DNA from: Rodentolepis nana
Taxonomy: Eukaryota > Platyhelminthes > Cestoda > Cyclophyllidea > Hymenolepididae
Length of the DNA: 11,776 bases
Direction of reading: 5' to 3'
Assembly: GCA_900617975.1 (NCBI GenBank)
Contig: UZAE01014601.1
Coordinates: 1,450 to 13,225, forward strand
Shown here: positions 1 to 8,551 of the stretch, piece by piece
Position numbering within the stretch: position 1 is the stretch's first letter
Layout: every line of letters starts with the position of its first letter
Notes under the pieces: generated by a model
Told to the model about the DNA's origin: nothing
Seen by the model: only the letters and a program-made list of their open reading frames with translations
The model's database searches: none
Program-made: the position numbers and the translations under genes

Positions 1-240
1 CCCCCCCCCCCCTCTTTTTTAACACTCAACAAAATGTGAGCCCTCAAGTCCCTCCCCCTATCATCTCCTGAAGGTCGTTTGCATACTCATTTAAGAATAC
101 CATCAAAGAAAACAATGAATTAAAATCTCGTTCATACGTGATTCCAGCACATATATAAATTTTACTATTCGCTTCTTGACTTAATTTGTACAAGGAGATG
201 CGCAAATCGTAATACTGCACTCGATATGGAACAAATTGGG
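1..240. other. Unique AT-rich DNA starting with a C tract
   Basis: The window opens with twelve C residues and a short T run, then ordinary AT-rich sequence up to repeat A. The segment around 32-50 (TGTGAGCCCTCAAGTC) faintly resembles the TGTGAAGCCCTAAGTC part of the dispersed repeat and also follows a C tract as in copy A, so it could be a badly decayed fragment. The match is too short to call. No open frame of useful length is seen. Confidence 0.5.
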
Positions 241-570
241 GTGTGCGATAGACTTACCTCCACGTTGTGCACCCTGGGCAGCGTATACTCATGCGGCAAA
301 AAAGTCTATTAATCGGCAGTTGACTTCTGAATTCAGACTACCATGACCCCACTGAATGTCAAATTAGACCACTTCTTCAGTACTCATCTTACCTCTTTCT
401 CTACCTTTATGTCTCTCTTTTTTACATCTTTAAAACACTCTTCTGTTCCCCCCCCCCTCTCTCGACTTTTTTCACTTTGATGTTCCTCTCCCTCTGTGAA
501 GCCTGAAGTCAACTAAAGGGCTAATGATATCCATCAAGATGCCTACCATTTGATATAAATAAATAAATAA
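241..570 (+). repeat. Dispersed SINE-like repeat, copy A
   Basis: This copy is essentially full length. It starts GTGTGCGATAGACTTACCTCC, passes through a block of about 100 nt rich in T and C that includes a C10 run at 448-457, and ends CATTTGATA plus a TAAA tail (about 554-570). The tail places the 3' end on the right. On the minus strand it holds an ATG (387-385), a frame beginning MSTEEVV, and a donor GGAG|GTAAGT with GT at 257-256. The distance from the ATG to the donor is 130 nt. The frame is broken by TAA at codon 8 and by TGA at the position where copy C has TGG. No clear target-site duplication was found. No tRNA-like A or B box was recognised, so the SINE label rests only on size and tail. 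Confidence 0.85.
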
Positions 571-1578
571 CGTCATTCATGGTCTAATAATAATGACGAA
601 CTAGAATATTTCTTCCAAAGATTCGGGCCTTATAGTAAGTGAAACAAATCACCAATTGTTCGTGATTTTGGATAAAAAGGGAATTCAATAAGAGGACATA
701 AGGTGAAATTTCGATGACCTTTTCTCAAAAAGAACCGGAACTTCATTGCGGAAACTCTGATCTGAAATTTATGGAAGAGTTCTCTAGCTTCAATTTATAT
801 GATCTCTTATCACTTAACGATTTAGCGCAGTCTTTGCTCTTGGACAACTGATCTTTAAACTCTCTCTCCTAACACCTTACAAGGATATTTTCATCGAGTT
901 ATTGGCACATAATGATGTCCATAAACATGTGACAGACTGTCAAATTCGAGTCTATTGCCTTGACGCCCCTAAAGATCATTGAGAAACTCCAAGGAGACTG
1001 ATATTTTTGAAACCGAGTAACCTTCTACTCTCCTCGAAGGCATGAACTTTCAGATTAAAATGAAAATGCCGCTATCTTAATTTAGTGGTTCATGCTTCTT
1101 GTAGTTAAAGAGTTATTCCCCACCAATTTTCACTTTCTTTTAGCTTGGGAACCGGTTATAACAAGAAGTTATGCAACACGTTCTAGTCTCTGGAAAAGTG
1201 ACCCAGTTCCGCAACCATTTTCTTGAAATAATATATATATATATATATATATATGCGTTTAAAAAAGGGTGATCAGTTTTAGGGTCAAAATAATGCAGAA
1301 ACCATCATACTTTTGGTAAAGCCAGTTAAAGATATCTTGGCTGCTTAGAAAAATTTCACTTTCAACTGTATATCCGTGACATTTTACGGAGGTGTTGGTT
1401 ATAAACAGAGTGTATTGAGGGCGGAAGAATGAAGATCTATACATAGTGCGGTTAAAATTTAATCCTCTCTCTCATTCCCTCAAATTGAATGAATGAGTTC
1501 TGGTCAAAATGCATGTATAGACTTTCCCTCTCATTGTGGAATTAAAACTGTTTTGTTGGTATTATATTGAGTTAAGGC
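571..1578. other. Unique AT-rich DNA, no gene seen
   Basis: About 1 kb between repeats A and B has no convincing coding frame, RNA gene or splice-bounded exon. The only notable structure is the AT microsatellite at 1231-1254. The longest open frame (minus, 1444-1259) has composition typical of chance AT-rich translation. Confidence 0.6.
1231..1254. repeat. (AT)12 microsatellite
   Basis: Twelve uninterrupted AT dinucleotides lie in unique AT-rich DNA. Confidence 0.95.
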
Positions 1579-1906
1579 GTGCGCGATAGACTTACCTCCA
1601 CGTGGTACATCCTGAGCAACGTATACTCCTACGACAAAAAATTCAACAAACAGACAATTGACTTCTCACTTCAAACTACAATGACACTTCTGTATGTTAT
1701 ATTCTACCACTTCCACAGTACTCACCTCACTCTTTTCTCTGCCTTTGTCTCTCTCTCTCACACATATCTGTGAATCGCTCTCTTCTGTTCCTCCTCCCCA
1801 CTTTTTGCTACATTGATGTTCCCCCTCCCTATGTGAAGCCCTAAGTCAACCACTAAAGGGCCAATGATAACTATCATAAAGACTGCTATTTGATACAAAT
1901 AAAAAG
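1579..1906 (+). repeat. Dispersed SINE-like repeat, copy B
   Basis: This is a full-length copy in the same orientation as A, starting GTGCGCGATAGACTTACCTCC and ending CTATTTGATACAAATAAAAAG. It keeps the perfect palindrome CCACGTGG at 1598-1605. On the minus strand the shared frame starts with GTG (1725-1723) and reaches the donor GGAG|GTAAGT (GT at 1595-1594) after exactly 130 nt. It is broken once, by TGA in place of the TCA at codon 20 of other copies. It is clearly diverged from A, for example in the 1628-1660 segment, so the copies are not recent duplicates. Confidence 0.85.
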
Positions 1907-2676
1907 TATATTAGACATGACTGTACCTCTAGTCTCTAGTTTCTGAGTATTCCTTCTTTTCAAGTAATATATACCTGCACCTATGTATCCTTTTATTCGA
2001 ATAGTTAAACGAATAACAACCTTTTCAATAAAAAGAAATACAATTATCCTATTATCAGAAAGTGTCATTTAATTATATAATCTGCGTTATATTAAGGCTG
2101 CAAGGTACTGAATTTAATATGCCATTATTTAACCTACTCAAACAATAGAGGATGATTAAGGACGATCGATAAGAATTAAAAAAAACGTGGACAAGTATTC
2201 GTTACAGTTGAAGAGGCGAAAATTTGAAAATGGACAGTCAACTACCCAATTAAGCAAGCATTGTACAGCGCTATCCCAAAAATCATTTCAAGTGGGGTAC
2301 TTTGATATCCTTGTATTTGGTTTAACATCTTCTAAGCCTCAATTTACTATTTATTGACCTTCAGTTAATTAATTTCAATCAGAGTAACAAAAATCAGCAA
2401 TTCTTGTACTATTGTAGTGAATATTAACGTGCAATTTTCAGCAGCACTTATGAATCTTGAATTGCCTCAATCATATGATTCCTATATATCTCTTTTAAGT
2501 GGAGGCAATTTCTCTTGGAAAGTCATGCAAGAATAAGGAGAGTTAACATTGCGAGTGATTATTCACAGAAGGGAAAGCATTTTTTGGCCAAATCGGAGGA
2601 AATGTAGCTTCATAGACGATGCGATTAACCCGGACGGATTAAATAAAAGACAACTGAAACATGATTTATCAGACTA

Positions 2677-2700
2677 CTACCACCATCACCATCATCATCA
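2677..2700. repeat. CAY trinucleotide repeat
   Basis: A short imperfect CAC/CAT triplet tract. It reads as histidines in one frame, but that frame has no other sign of being coding. Confidence 0.8.
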
Positions 2701-4124
2701 AAGTCTGCATTTAAATGTGCTTACAGTCTACCCAGGATGACAGGTTTAATCAATAATGGAGGCTACATAAATTTTATGAAAAGGGAAATTTGTGAGCTTC
2801 ATAGAGCGAATCACCATCTTCTTACCAAAATGAAGTTCTTGATAGCAACTTATAAAATCTACACCAGTGCACACTTTGACAATTTCCTGATTATAATTAC
2901 AAAAATGCGGCATTCTCTCAACCTCCTTCTATTTAAGTTATAAATTTTCAAATTCTTCCATTAACAATGAGGTATCTGATACTTCTGCAACTATTTACTA
3001 GACTACAATTTAAATTTATCAGCTTGAATCATTGCATGAATTATTCAGATATCACCTTAATGAATATTTTTGTAGTGCTCTTAACTACATGAATTACCTT
3101 CCCCTAGTGAAAAATAACAATACACAAGGTAATTAAGTGGTGTTAGTGACACTGAATAGACCTCCCAGAATTCGTGCCTATATATTCCGTTATTTTACTT
3201 GATTTTCTCCATTTTTTTGTGTGTGTGTCTAGAAAAGAATAATTTTCAAGTTTAAATTGTTGACCAATCAGGGAGCCATTGAATTATGCGTCATTAGTTG
3301 TACTTAGCCAATAAAGACACCGTTCTATTCGATCTAATTAGCGGCTATTATAATTTTACATAATTGATGAACTTGGCCTAACGTTTCATCTGCTAACTCT
3401 CCCCCCCTCCAATCTTTCACTAATTAATTGCATTTATTCAAAATATCCGAATACATTTAACTGCATTTACAGGTTGTATGCTCTATTGAAGTGTGCGCGC
3501 GTTTAGTATTAGCTTATTCGAGAAACAATTTAAAGGGAAAATATATACCCCACTCTAATAATCATTAAACCCCTTTAGGGAAGACAAATTTTAGGACCAG
3601 ACATATTGGATCCGCCTGAAATCCAGCTATGAGGTCATGGTGTCAGTTTTGTGAACCAAATTAATACCTAGATATAATACGCAAAGACAAATCGTTCCCA
3701 TCCTTTGGTTTCCAAATTGAAGTGATGATAATAATATAGGCACGGTTTAATAGTCAGGTTTTTTTGCCAACTGCTACCATTCCATTGGTCCTATTCTTCC
3801 CCCTATGACAACTTGAAGATGACTCAGTTTTACGAATGACCGCCTTTCCTCCCTCGGTAATATCACTCACGTATTCATTGCGTTTTCTTGAAGGAAAAAA
3901 GAAGCCTTTGGAATTGATTCTTTAGCGCCTTACCGGATTTAACGAAAAATTGTTCATTTCTTTCACTTCAACACAAAAAACAACAAGTACTAAAATGAAT
4001 AGAAACTATCCTCCATTCAGCACTTCGTTACCTACTTTGAACTAGATCTAGAGGCACTGTCCGATACCATAAGTGGCTGGCATTCTCGAGCTGGCCAAAA
4101 AGCCAAAATACAACTTTGAAATCA

Positions 4125-4152
4125 CACCCTCACCCTCACCCTCCCCTCCCCT
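4125..4152. repeat. CACCCT hexamer tract, G-quadruplex motif on minus strand
   Basis: Three CACCCT-type units are followed by two CCCCT-type runs. On the minus strand this gives at least five G3-G4 blocks separated by one to three bases, which fits the G-quadruplex consensus. The TGAGGG unit is one base from the common animal telomere unit TTAGGG. Confidence 0.75.
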
Positions 4153-4305
4153 ACCACATTTTGACTTTCTAACAATATAAAGTAGGTAATTCGATGAGAA
4201 GCCGTGATTGCGTTAATATCCAAGTAAAATGGGCCCAAGTTAATCAGAAGAAGGTGAAATTGATAGCTTTTCTGCGTTTTGATGAGGTGCGATAATCAAA
4301 AGTGA

Positions 4306-4315
4306 GGGGGGGGGG
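4306..4315. repeat. G10 homopolymer
   Basis: A run of ten G in AT-rich DNA, one of several such runs in the window. Confidence 0.9.
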
Positions 4316-4378
4316 AATAGGGAGGGCGCATGAAAAGCAATTACCAATAAAGGCAATTAAATGTTTAAGGAAGTAAGA

Positions 4379-4420
4379 ACACACACACGGACGCACGCAC
4401 ACACGCACACACGCACACAC
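4379..4420. repeat. Imperfect (CA)n microsatellite
   Basis: An alternating AC tract interrupted by CG steps (ACGC, ACGG). It explains the Cys/Val/Arg-rich minus-strand open frame over this stretch, which is therefore not a gene. Confidence 0.9.
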
Positions 4421-4630
4421 TTGATTCAAAAGCCAATTAACCAAGTCGGGAGAAAAGTGTGGTTTAGAAAGTAAGTAAAACCTTTCAATGCTGCGGATAA
4501 AGCAGGGAGGTCTACTTCTGGCAAATCTGTCATCTTGACACTTAAGACCCGAAGGGAGAATTTGACTTTCACCTTATTAACTCATAATTAGGCCCCGTTT
4601 AATGGAGGATGAAAGTAGCGACCGATGGAA

Positions 4631-4640
4631 GGGGGGGGGG
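4631..4640. repeat. G10 homopolymer
   Basis: A run of ten G inside a locally GC-richer segment that has open frames on both strands. Length errors here would change the frame of any reading through it. Confidence 0.9.
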
Positions 4641-4887
4641 CATTCGTTTGAATTAACTGCTAAGGTACTCGTGGCAGCATTCCGACTGCTTATCGATTCG
4701 AGTGAGGTGACAAGTGATGTGGCGTTCTCATCTTGTGAAATCGCTTCGCCTTTACAACTGGGTGCTTTCGGCTTCTTATTACATGGATCATTGAACGCTC
4801 ATGGTCTATTTCTCATACAACTTCTTCATGCATTATGATCATCACAATTAATTTTTTTCACTTTAAAGAGGTTCTTACTGCCCCCAG

Positions 4888-5046
4888 AATCCAGTATGCA
4901 AAGACGCTGGAGAAGATGGCGCTGTGAAACTAGTGCTTCCAGCACTTTTGGGAAACAAAGCCATGTTTATCATGATGATATTTAAAATCAAAAATAAAAT
5001 TTTGCTTGATAGCAAATTGCCTTTGCGCATATATGTTTCAATTTAA
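4888..5046 (+). CDS. Candidate terminal exon, unknown protein
   Basis: A strong acceptor-like sequence (TTCTTACTGCCCCCAG, AG at 4886-4887) is followed by 52 open codons ending at TAA 5044-5046. The translation begins NPVCKDAGEDGAVKLVLPAL and continues basic and hydrophobic. An AATAAA lies at 5150-5155, about 100 nt past the stop, where a polyadenylation signal would be expected. A possible upstream partner is the plus frame ending GAG|GTGACA near 4705; both ends would be phase 0, but one in three chance pairs would match. The minus strand offers a rival reading (ATG 4964 to donor 4879). The family is not recognised, and the exon could be chance. Confidence 0.22.
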   Translation, partial: NPVCKDAGEDGAVKLVLPALLGNKAMFIMMIFKIKNKILLDSKLPLRIYVSI

Positions 5047-5149
5047 AAACATCGATTAAATTAATGGACAAATGGCCTTAAAACTAGTTATTGTTGAATT
5101 AACTTAGCTTTCTTAGCTTCTTTTTATCTTTACACTTCTATTTAATAGC

Positions 5150-5155
5150 AATAAA
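5150..5155 (+). promoter_or_regulatory. Possible polyadenylation signal AATAAA
   Basis: AATAAA lies about 100 nt downstream of the stop codon of the candidate terminal exon at 4888-5046. The motif is common by chance in AT-rich DNA, so it is supportive only together with that exon. Confidence 0.2.
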
Positions 5156-6128
5156 AAGTTCAAAACTAAGAAAAAATTAAAATTGAATTCCCCTTTATGT
5201 CACAATTGCATCCCTTTTCAAAGCACAAACGTACAAAAAAAGTATCTTTGTAGAGGCTATTTAAACTTATTTAACATTCATGGAAGTTGTTTTCGTTTTG
5301 TTGAACAGTCTTGAATTGGAGATAATTATATTCAAAAAATACACACCCGATGGTGCGAATATGTGCATGAGGAGTGATTGTGTGACTAATTTCTTCCTCA
5401 CACGCTAGTTCTATCCAATATGAAGATTTTTTAACCCAAAATGGCCTTACAAGCGTTTGAGTTATAGTAGCCAGCAACGGAAATTCATTAATCTCTGTTA
5501 GTAACAATTTACCAATCACAAATAACTAAATACTTATTATTGAAAAAAAATACACCCGCGAAAAGCAAACGGCTATATTCCATTTGAGGGATAAAGGAAC
5601 AATGCTTCAAAATGAAAACACAGTAACTTTACCGAACAGAAAAAAGAGCATAAAAGTTTGAGCCAGAGATAATTAAATTACGCTATAATAAGACCCAACC
5701 CCCACCCACACCCCACCCCCTGATTTCTTAATAAAAAAAACAAAACAGGAAGATGTATGACTGGTTGAAGCTCTGACTTTATGCAATACTGCTATCTCCG
5801 TGATTAGTGATTCCCAAACTATTAAAATTTACACCATTGTGGATTCCACATTCAATCGTTCACAAAGGTTATCAGAGAAAGTGCTGATTTTTCCATATTT
5901 GCTCACTTATTAGCCTTGGATTAGGTATATTTGTAATTGTTTATTAAAAAGGTTAAAATTATAAATCGAGTCCGAATTATAGGAAACTTAATAACACGAG
6001 TATTTTCTTTTTTCAATAATGAATAAGTTTTTTTTAGAAGTTCAGCTTCAATAGTATCCTTTAAAAATAACTAAAATATTCAATTGTTGACTCTAATGCC
6101 TGATTTAATTAAACATGTAATTAATTAC
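5156..6128. other. AT-rich DNA, probably intron of the minus-strand gene
   Basis: No supported exon is present. The minus open frame 5519-5271 has an acceptor-like CTAACAG near its start, but splicing exon 6476-6129 (phase 0) to it hits a stop quickly, so I do not join them. A C-rich tract lies at 5694-5720. If the secreted-protein gene is real, this is the start of its first intron. Confidence 0.4.
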
Positions 6129-6476
6129 CTTGGGCTCGAGATGTCCAACAATTGAGAATATTGGAGCTAACTCCTCAACTTCAATGCGGCATATGTGTCG
6201 ACCACCACGAAGAACTCGTTTTGTAATTGGAAGATGTTGCCGTAGTAGCGGACTCCATTTACCTCGGTATACCTTTAATCTGGGTGGGGGCAAAAGTGGG
6301 TTGACATTAATAAGACTAAAGGAGTCCAAGCCGCCGTTTGAACCACCTTCTTGTTGGGGCGCTGATAAGACCCCGACGGTTATAAGTAGTATAAAGAAGA
6401 ACAAAGGTGCCGCGCCAACGCGTATCATTGCACTGATGGCGATGGGGTTTATGTGGGAGTTGAAAGCAAACCGCAT
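6129..6476 (-). CDS. First coding exon of a secreted protein, family unknown
   Basis: The frame runs from ATG at 6476-6474 for 116 codons and ends in phase 0 at a good donor, CCCAAG|GTAATT (GT at 6128-6127). A second in-frame ATG at 6428-6426 (residue 17) starts a textbook signal peptide: short n-region MIRVGAAP, hydrophobic core LFFFILLITVGVL, small residues SA before PQQ (about residues 17-39). I favour that start, since it gives a normal-length signal. The mature part has a Gly/Ser-rich start, a proline cluster (LLPPPRLKVYRGKW, residues 61-74), a dibasic KR at 86-87 that a furin-like protease might cut, and one cysteine (C96). The long opposite-strand frame over the same bases is a shadow. 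Later exons, to lower coordinates, were not identified. The role is unknown beyond probable secretion. Confidence 0.6.
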
Positions 6477-6479
6477 ATA

Positions 6480-6590
6480 CTGACACGAACGGAGTTCAGC
6501 GAGCTTGTCTCCTATTGGCTAGAAGTGTGGACATCGCCGATTGGATGGCAGAGTTGATTAGTGCTTGTGGTTTTTTGGTTTTGTGGTTGT
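6480..6590 (-). promoter_or_regulatory. Likely promoter / 5' UTR of the secreted-protein gene
   Basis: Reading the minus strand, two CCAAT boxes lie at 6544-6540 and 6518-6514, 26 bp apart and within 70 bp of the ATG. Farther up, TGTGGTT occurs twice on the plus strand (6566-6572 and 6582-6588), matching the core bound by Runx factors. A short upstream frame of 12 codons (ATG 6534, TGA 6498-6496) would sit in the leader if transcription starts above it, and it overlaps one CCAAT box, so both cannot hold. CCGTTCGTGTCAG ending at 6480 looks like an acceptor three bases before the first ATG, which would suit an upstream leader exon or trans-splicing. Confidence 0.35.
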
Positions 6591-6925
6591 ATTGCATTAC
6601 ATTTTTTTCGAGTAAGTTATTGTACTAACTACTTCTATTTCCAGTGAAACATTTTTGCCAAAAGCATATGAACATTTTTCCATGAAAATATGCGAGACCA
6701 ATTACGAACTGAGAAGTATAATTATTGACCTTTGAAGAAGTTAATACCTTTGTCACCAATTCTTATATATATATATGAGATAAAAGTATTGCGTAAACCA
6801 AATGGCGTATCCTTGAGGGTAAGAGAAAGAGGGGAGGAGTAGATGCCTAGGTCTGCGTACATGTTTCTCGCCACAGTTAATTGTGATGTTAGCCTCTGCC
6901 ACAAACCCTGCGCTCCGTAAAGACC
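6591..6925. other. Unique DNA, nothing supported
   Basis: AT-rich sequence with a short TA microsatellite at 6763-6776. No exon, RNA gene or repeat copy is recognised before repeat C. Confidence 0.5.
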
Positions 6926-7242
6926 TTATTTATATTAAATGGCAGGCTGTATGATAGTTATCATTAGCTCTTTAGTTGACTTCGGGTTTCACAGAGGGGA
7001 GGAACAGACAAAGCCAAAACAGGCTGAGGGGGAGGGGAGGAGAGCTGGAGAGTGATTTACATATGTAAAAGAGACAGACACAAAGGTAGAGAAAAGGTGA
7101 GATGAGTACCATGGAAGTGGTGGAATATGACATACAGTGGGGTCATGGTAGTTTGAAGTCAGAAGTCAACTGCCTGTGCATAGGCTTTTTTCTCGTATGG
7201 ATATACGTTGCCCAGGGTGCATCTAGTGAAGGTAAGTTCATC
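6926..7242 (-). repeat. Dispersed SINE-like repeat, copy C
   Basis: This copy is inverted relative to A and B. The tail side (TTATTTATATTAAATGGCAGGC) is at the left. The GTGTGCGATAG end at the right is diverged to ATCTAGTGAAGGTAAGTTCATC. The internal pyrimidine block appears as a GA-rich stretch at 7021-7095. It holds the only fully stop-free version of the shared 43-codon frame (7102-7231), with the donor GAAG|GTAAGT at 7232. Confidence 0.85.
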
Positions 7243-7432
7243 ATGCATCCCAATTTAAGTTTATTAAATGTCGTAGTTGACTGAGCCATTTTCTTTTCCT
7301 GAAGATCGTGTTAAACAAAGTGGGGCGTGTGTGTCAGTGCTTAAATACAAGACTGCTTCTATGGGTCATTTGGACAAGGATGTTGAGGGGTGGAGGGTGT
7401 TTTTGAAGGGGTGGGTGGGGGAAGGGGCATGA
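7102..7432 (+). CDS. Candidate two-exon gene using repeat C as first exon
   Basis: Exon 1 (7102-7231) is the repeat's shared frame, starting MSTMEVVEYDIQWG and ending in a hydrophobic segment CIGFFLVWIYVAQGAS (residues 26-41) that resembles a signal peptide or anchor. It stops in phase 1 at GAAG|GTAAGT. A strong acceptor, TTTTCTTTTCCTGAAG, ends at 7304, giving a 73-nt intron. Exon 2 continues in frame for 41 codons from CGT 7307 (RVKQSGACVSVLKYK...) to TGA 7430-7432, for a total of 85 residues. A phase-1 intron after a signal-like segment is common in secreted proteins. Against it, the end of exon 2 is G-rich low-complexity DNA, other repeat copies carry stops, and without splicing the frame ends at 7284. 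Confidence 0.3.
7232..7304 (+). other. Candidate 73-nt GT-AG intron
   Basis: The donor GTAAGT comes from repeat C, and the acceptor CATTTTCTTTTCCTGAAG comes from flanking unique DNA. The size is in the range of minimal animal introns. Both sites are close to consensus, which makes splicing here plausible but unproven. Confidence 0.35.
7384..7428. repeat. G-rich tract, G-quadruplex motif on plus strand
   Basis: Repeated G3-G5 blocks (GAGGGG, GGAGGG, AAGGGG, GTGGGTGGGGG, AAGGGG) with short spacers fit the G-quadruplex pattern. It overlaps the end of the candidate second exon. Confidence 0.7.
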
Positions 7433-8024
7433 GTGCCTTAATTGACACAAGTGAATTATAAGGAAAAAAATGAGAAACGATAATCTCGTTCAGACATTAA
7501 GGGCTTCAGAAAGGAAATTTGTATCAGTAAGTTTGAACGATATTAATTGAGTTTGTTTTAATAATGCAACAAACATGTTCTAATTTTGACGTACTTTTGA
7601 GCTTCGTTCAATCGAGTATCGATTTTGTTGCCTCCCTTTTCGCGATAATTAAAAAATTACATGCTCTCTTCCTCTCTATCTTCCCTAATTTCCATTTTCT
7701 TCTCTCAATCTTCCTTTGGCGTTGCAAGCTATAATCTGATTAACTTCCTAATTTGGAAACAATGGTTGGTTGTTCACTGTGATTGTCTTACCATCGACCA
7801 TACCTCCTACAACAGGATGGACTCGAGTTAGGGTTTTAGAGGCATAAGGCCGAAAAAAGTGGTGAACTAAGAGTAGTTGCAAAAGGCTCTGAATCAGCCA
7901 TCAAGATCTCACTTTCATAAAATTGTACATATTTTTTTCTGATTATGCAAAGATATTAAAGTAAATCAATTTTAACAAATGGCACGTTGACAGTCAATGT
8001 AGAATTGAAGTGCCAATCGATTAG
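7433..8024. other. Unique AT-rich DNA, nothing supported
   Basis: About 600 bp between the candidate gene of repeat C and repeat D. A pyrimidine-rich patch lies at 7664-7715. No exon or RNA gene is recognised. Confidence 0.5.
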
Positions 8025-8034
8025 AAAACTTATT
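8025..8034. repeat. Possible target-site duplication, left of copy D
   Basis: AAAACTTATT here matches AAAACTGATT at 8340-8349 in nine of ten bases, immediately flanking copy D. Short and AT-rich, so chance is possible. Confidence 0.35.
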
Positions 8035-8339
8035 TAGTTCAAATGGCAGGCGTTTAGATAGTTATCGTCAGCATAAGGCTAACTTCGGACTTCACAGAGA
8101 GGAGGAGGAACAACAAAGTGACAAAAAGTCGAGAGGAGCAAGAGAATAATGATTCACCGATTGAAAGACACAGACTAACAAAAAGGCAGAGAAAAGGTGA
8201 GGTGAGTACTGTGGAAGTGGTGGAATATGACATGCAGTGGGGTGATGGTCGTTTAAAGTCAGAAGTCAACTGCCGAATAATGGACTTTTTTGCCGTATGC
8301 GGATGCGTTGTCCAAATAGCACCACATGGAGGTATGTCT
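8035..8339 (-). repeat. Dispersed SINE-like repeat, copy D
   Basis: This copy has the same orientation as C. It starts at the tail side (TTTAGTTCAAATGGCAGGC) and ends near GGAGGTATGTCTA, so the GCGATAG end is degraded. The shared frame starts with GTG at 8202 and reaches the donor GGAG|GTATGT (GT at 8332-8333) after 130 nt. It is open, and the frame extends upstream to an ATG at 8118 (MTKSREEQENND...) across the GA-rich block. A near-perfect direct repeat flanks the copy (AAAACTTATT and AAAACTGATT). Confidence 0.85.
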
Positions 8340-8349
8340 AAAACTGATT
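8340..8349. repeat. Possible target-site duplication, right of copy D
   Basis: AAAACTGATT is the partner of the direct repeat at 8025-8034, with one mismatch. Confidence 0.35.
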
Positions 8350-8528
8350 AAAGAATGAGGCAAGAAAGGATTTTAAATCACTAAGACAAAAAGTGTGAAT
8401 ATTAAGAGATAACACACAGTTCAGGTTATAATAGATGACTCTCTGATATTCACTACCATATTGACAGGCAGCACATTCAGCAAGCTTTAACTTCCGGCTT
8501 CCATCAATCTTCACCACATTAAGAGGAT

Positions 8529-8541
8529 GGGGGGGGGGGGG
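8529..8541. repeat. G13 homopolymer
   Basis: Thirteen consecutive G lie just upstream of the broken open frame at 8552-8914. Confidence 0.9.
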
Positions 8542-8551
8542 AAGAAGATAA

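Larger units (their letters stand above)
1907..4601. other. Long AT-rich unique region, no gene seen
   Basis: Nearly 2.7 kb has no exon that I can support. Open frames here (for example plus 2549-2740 and 2737-2943) lack splice context and have biased AT-rich composition; the His run near 2690 is only a CAY triplet repeat. Local simple repeats are listed separately. The region could be intergenic or intronic. Confidence 0.55.

Noticed and set aside
2549..2943. Two adjacent plus-strand open frames, one with a His run
   Set aside because: The His run is a CAY triplet repeat, and neither frame has splice context or protein-like composition.
3092..3134. Nine-base inverted repeat AATTACCTT / AAGGTAATT
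   Set aside because: It is short, AT-rich and has a 25-base spacer; chance is likely and no terminator or RNA role is suggested in this eukaryotic context.
4244..4444. Minus-strand Cys/Val-rich open frame
   Set aside because: It is explained by the CA microsatellite at 4379-4420 and by the G10 run.
4605..4800. Minus-strand frame reading AFNDPCNKKPKAPSCKG onward
   Set aside because: It is protein-like, but its only nearby acceptor is weak and out of phase with the donor at 4878, and it reads through the G10 run.
5271..5519. Minus-strand 82-codon open frame as exon 2 of the secreted-protein gene
   Set aside because: From the acceptor-like CTAACAG the phase does not match exon 1, and the matching phase meets a stop within about ten codons.
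6130..6483. Plus-strand open frame of 117 codons
   Set aside because: It is opposite the secreted-protein exon, has no signal or domain, and its composition follows from the minus-strand coding sequence.
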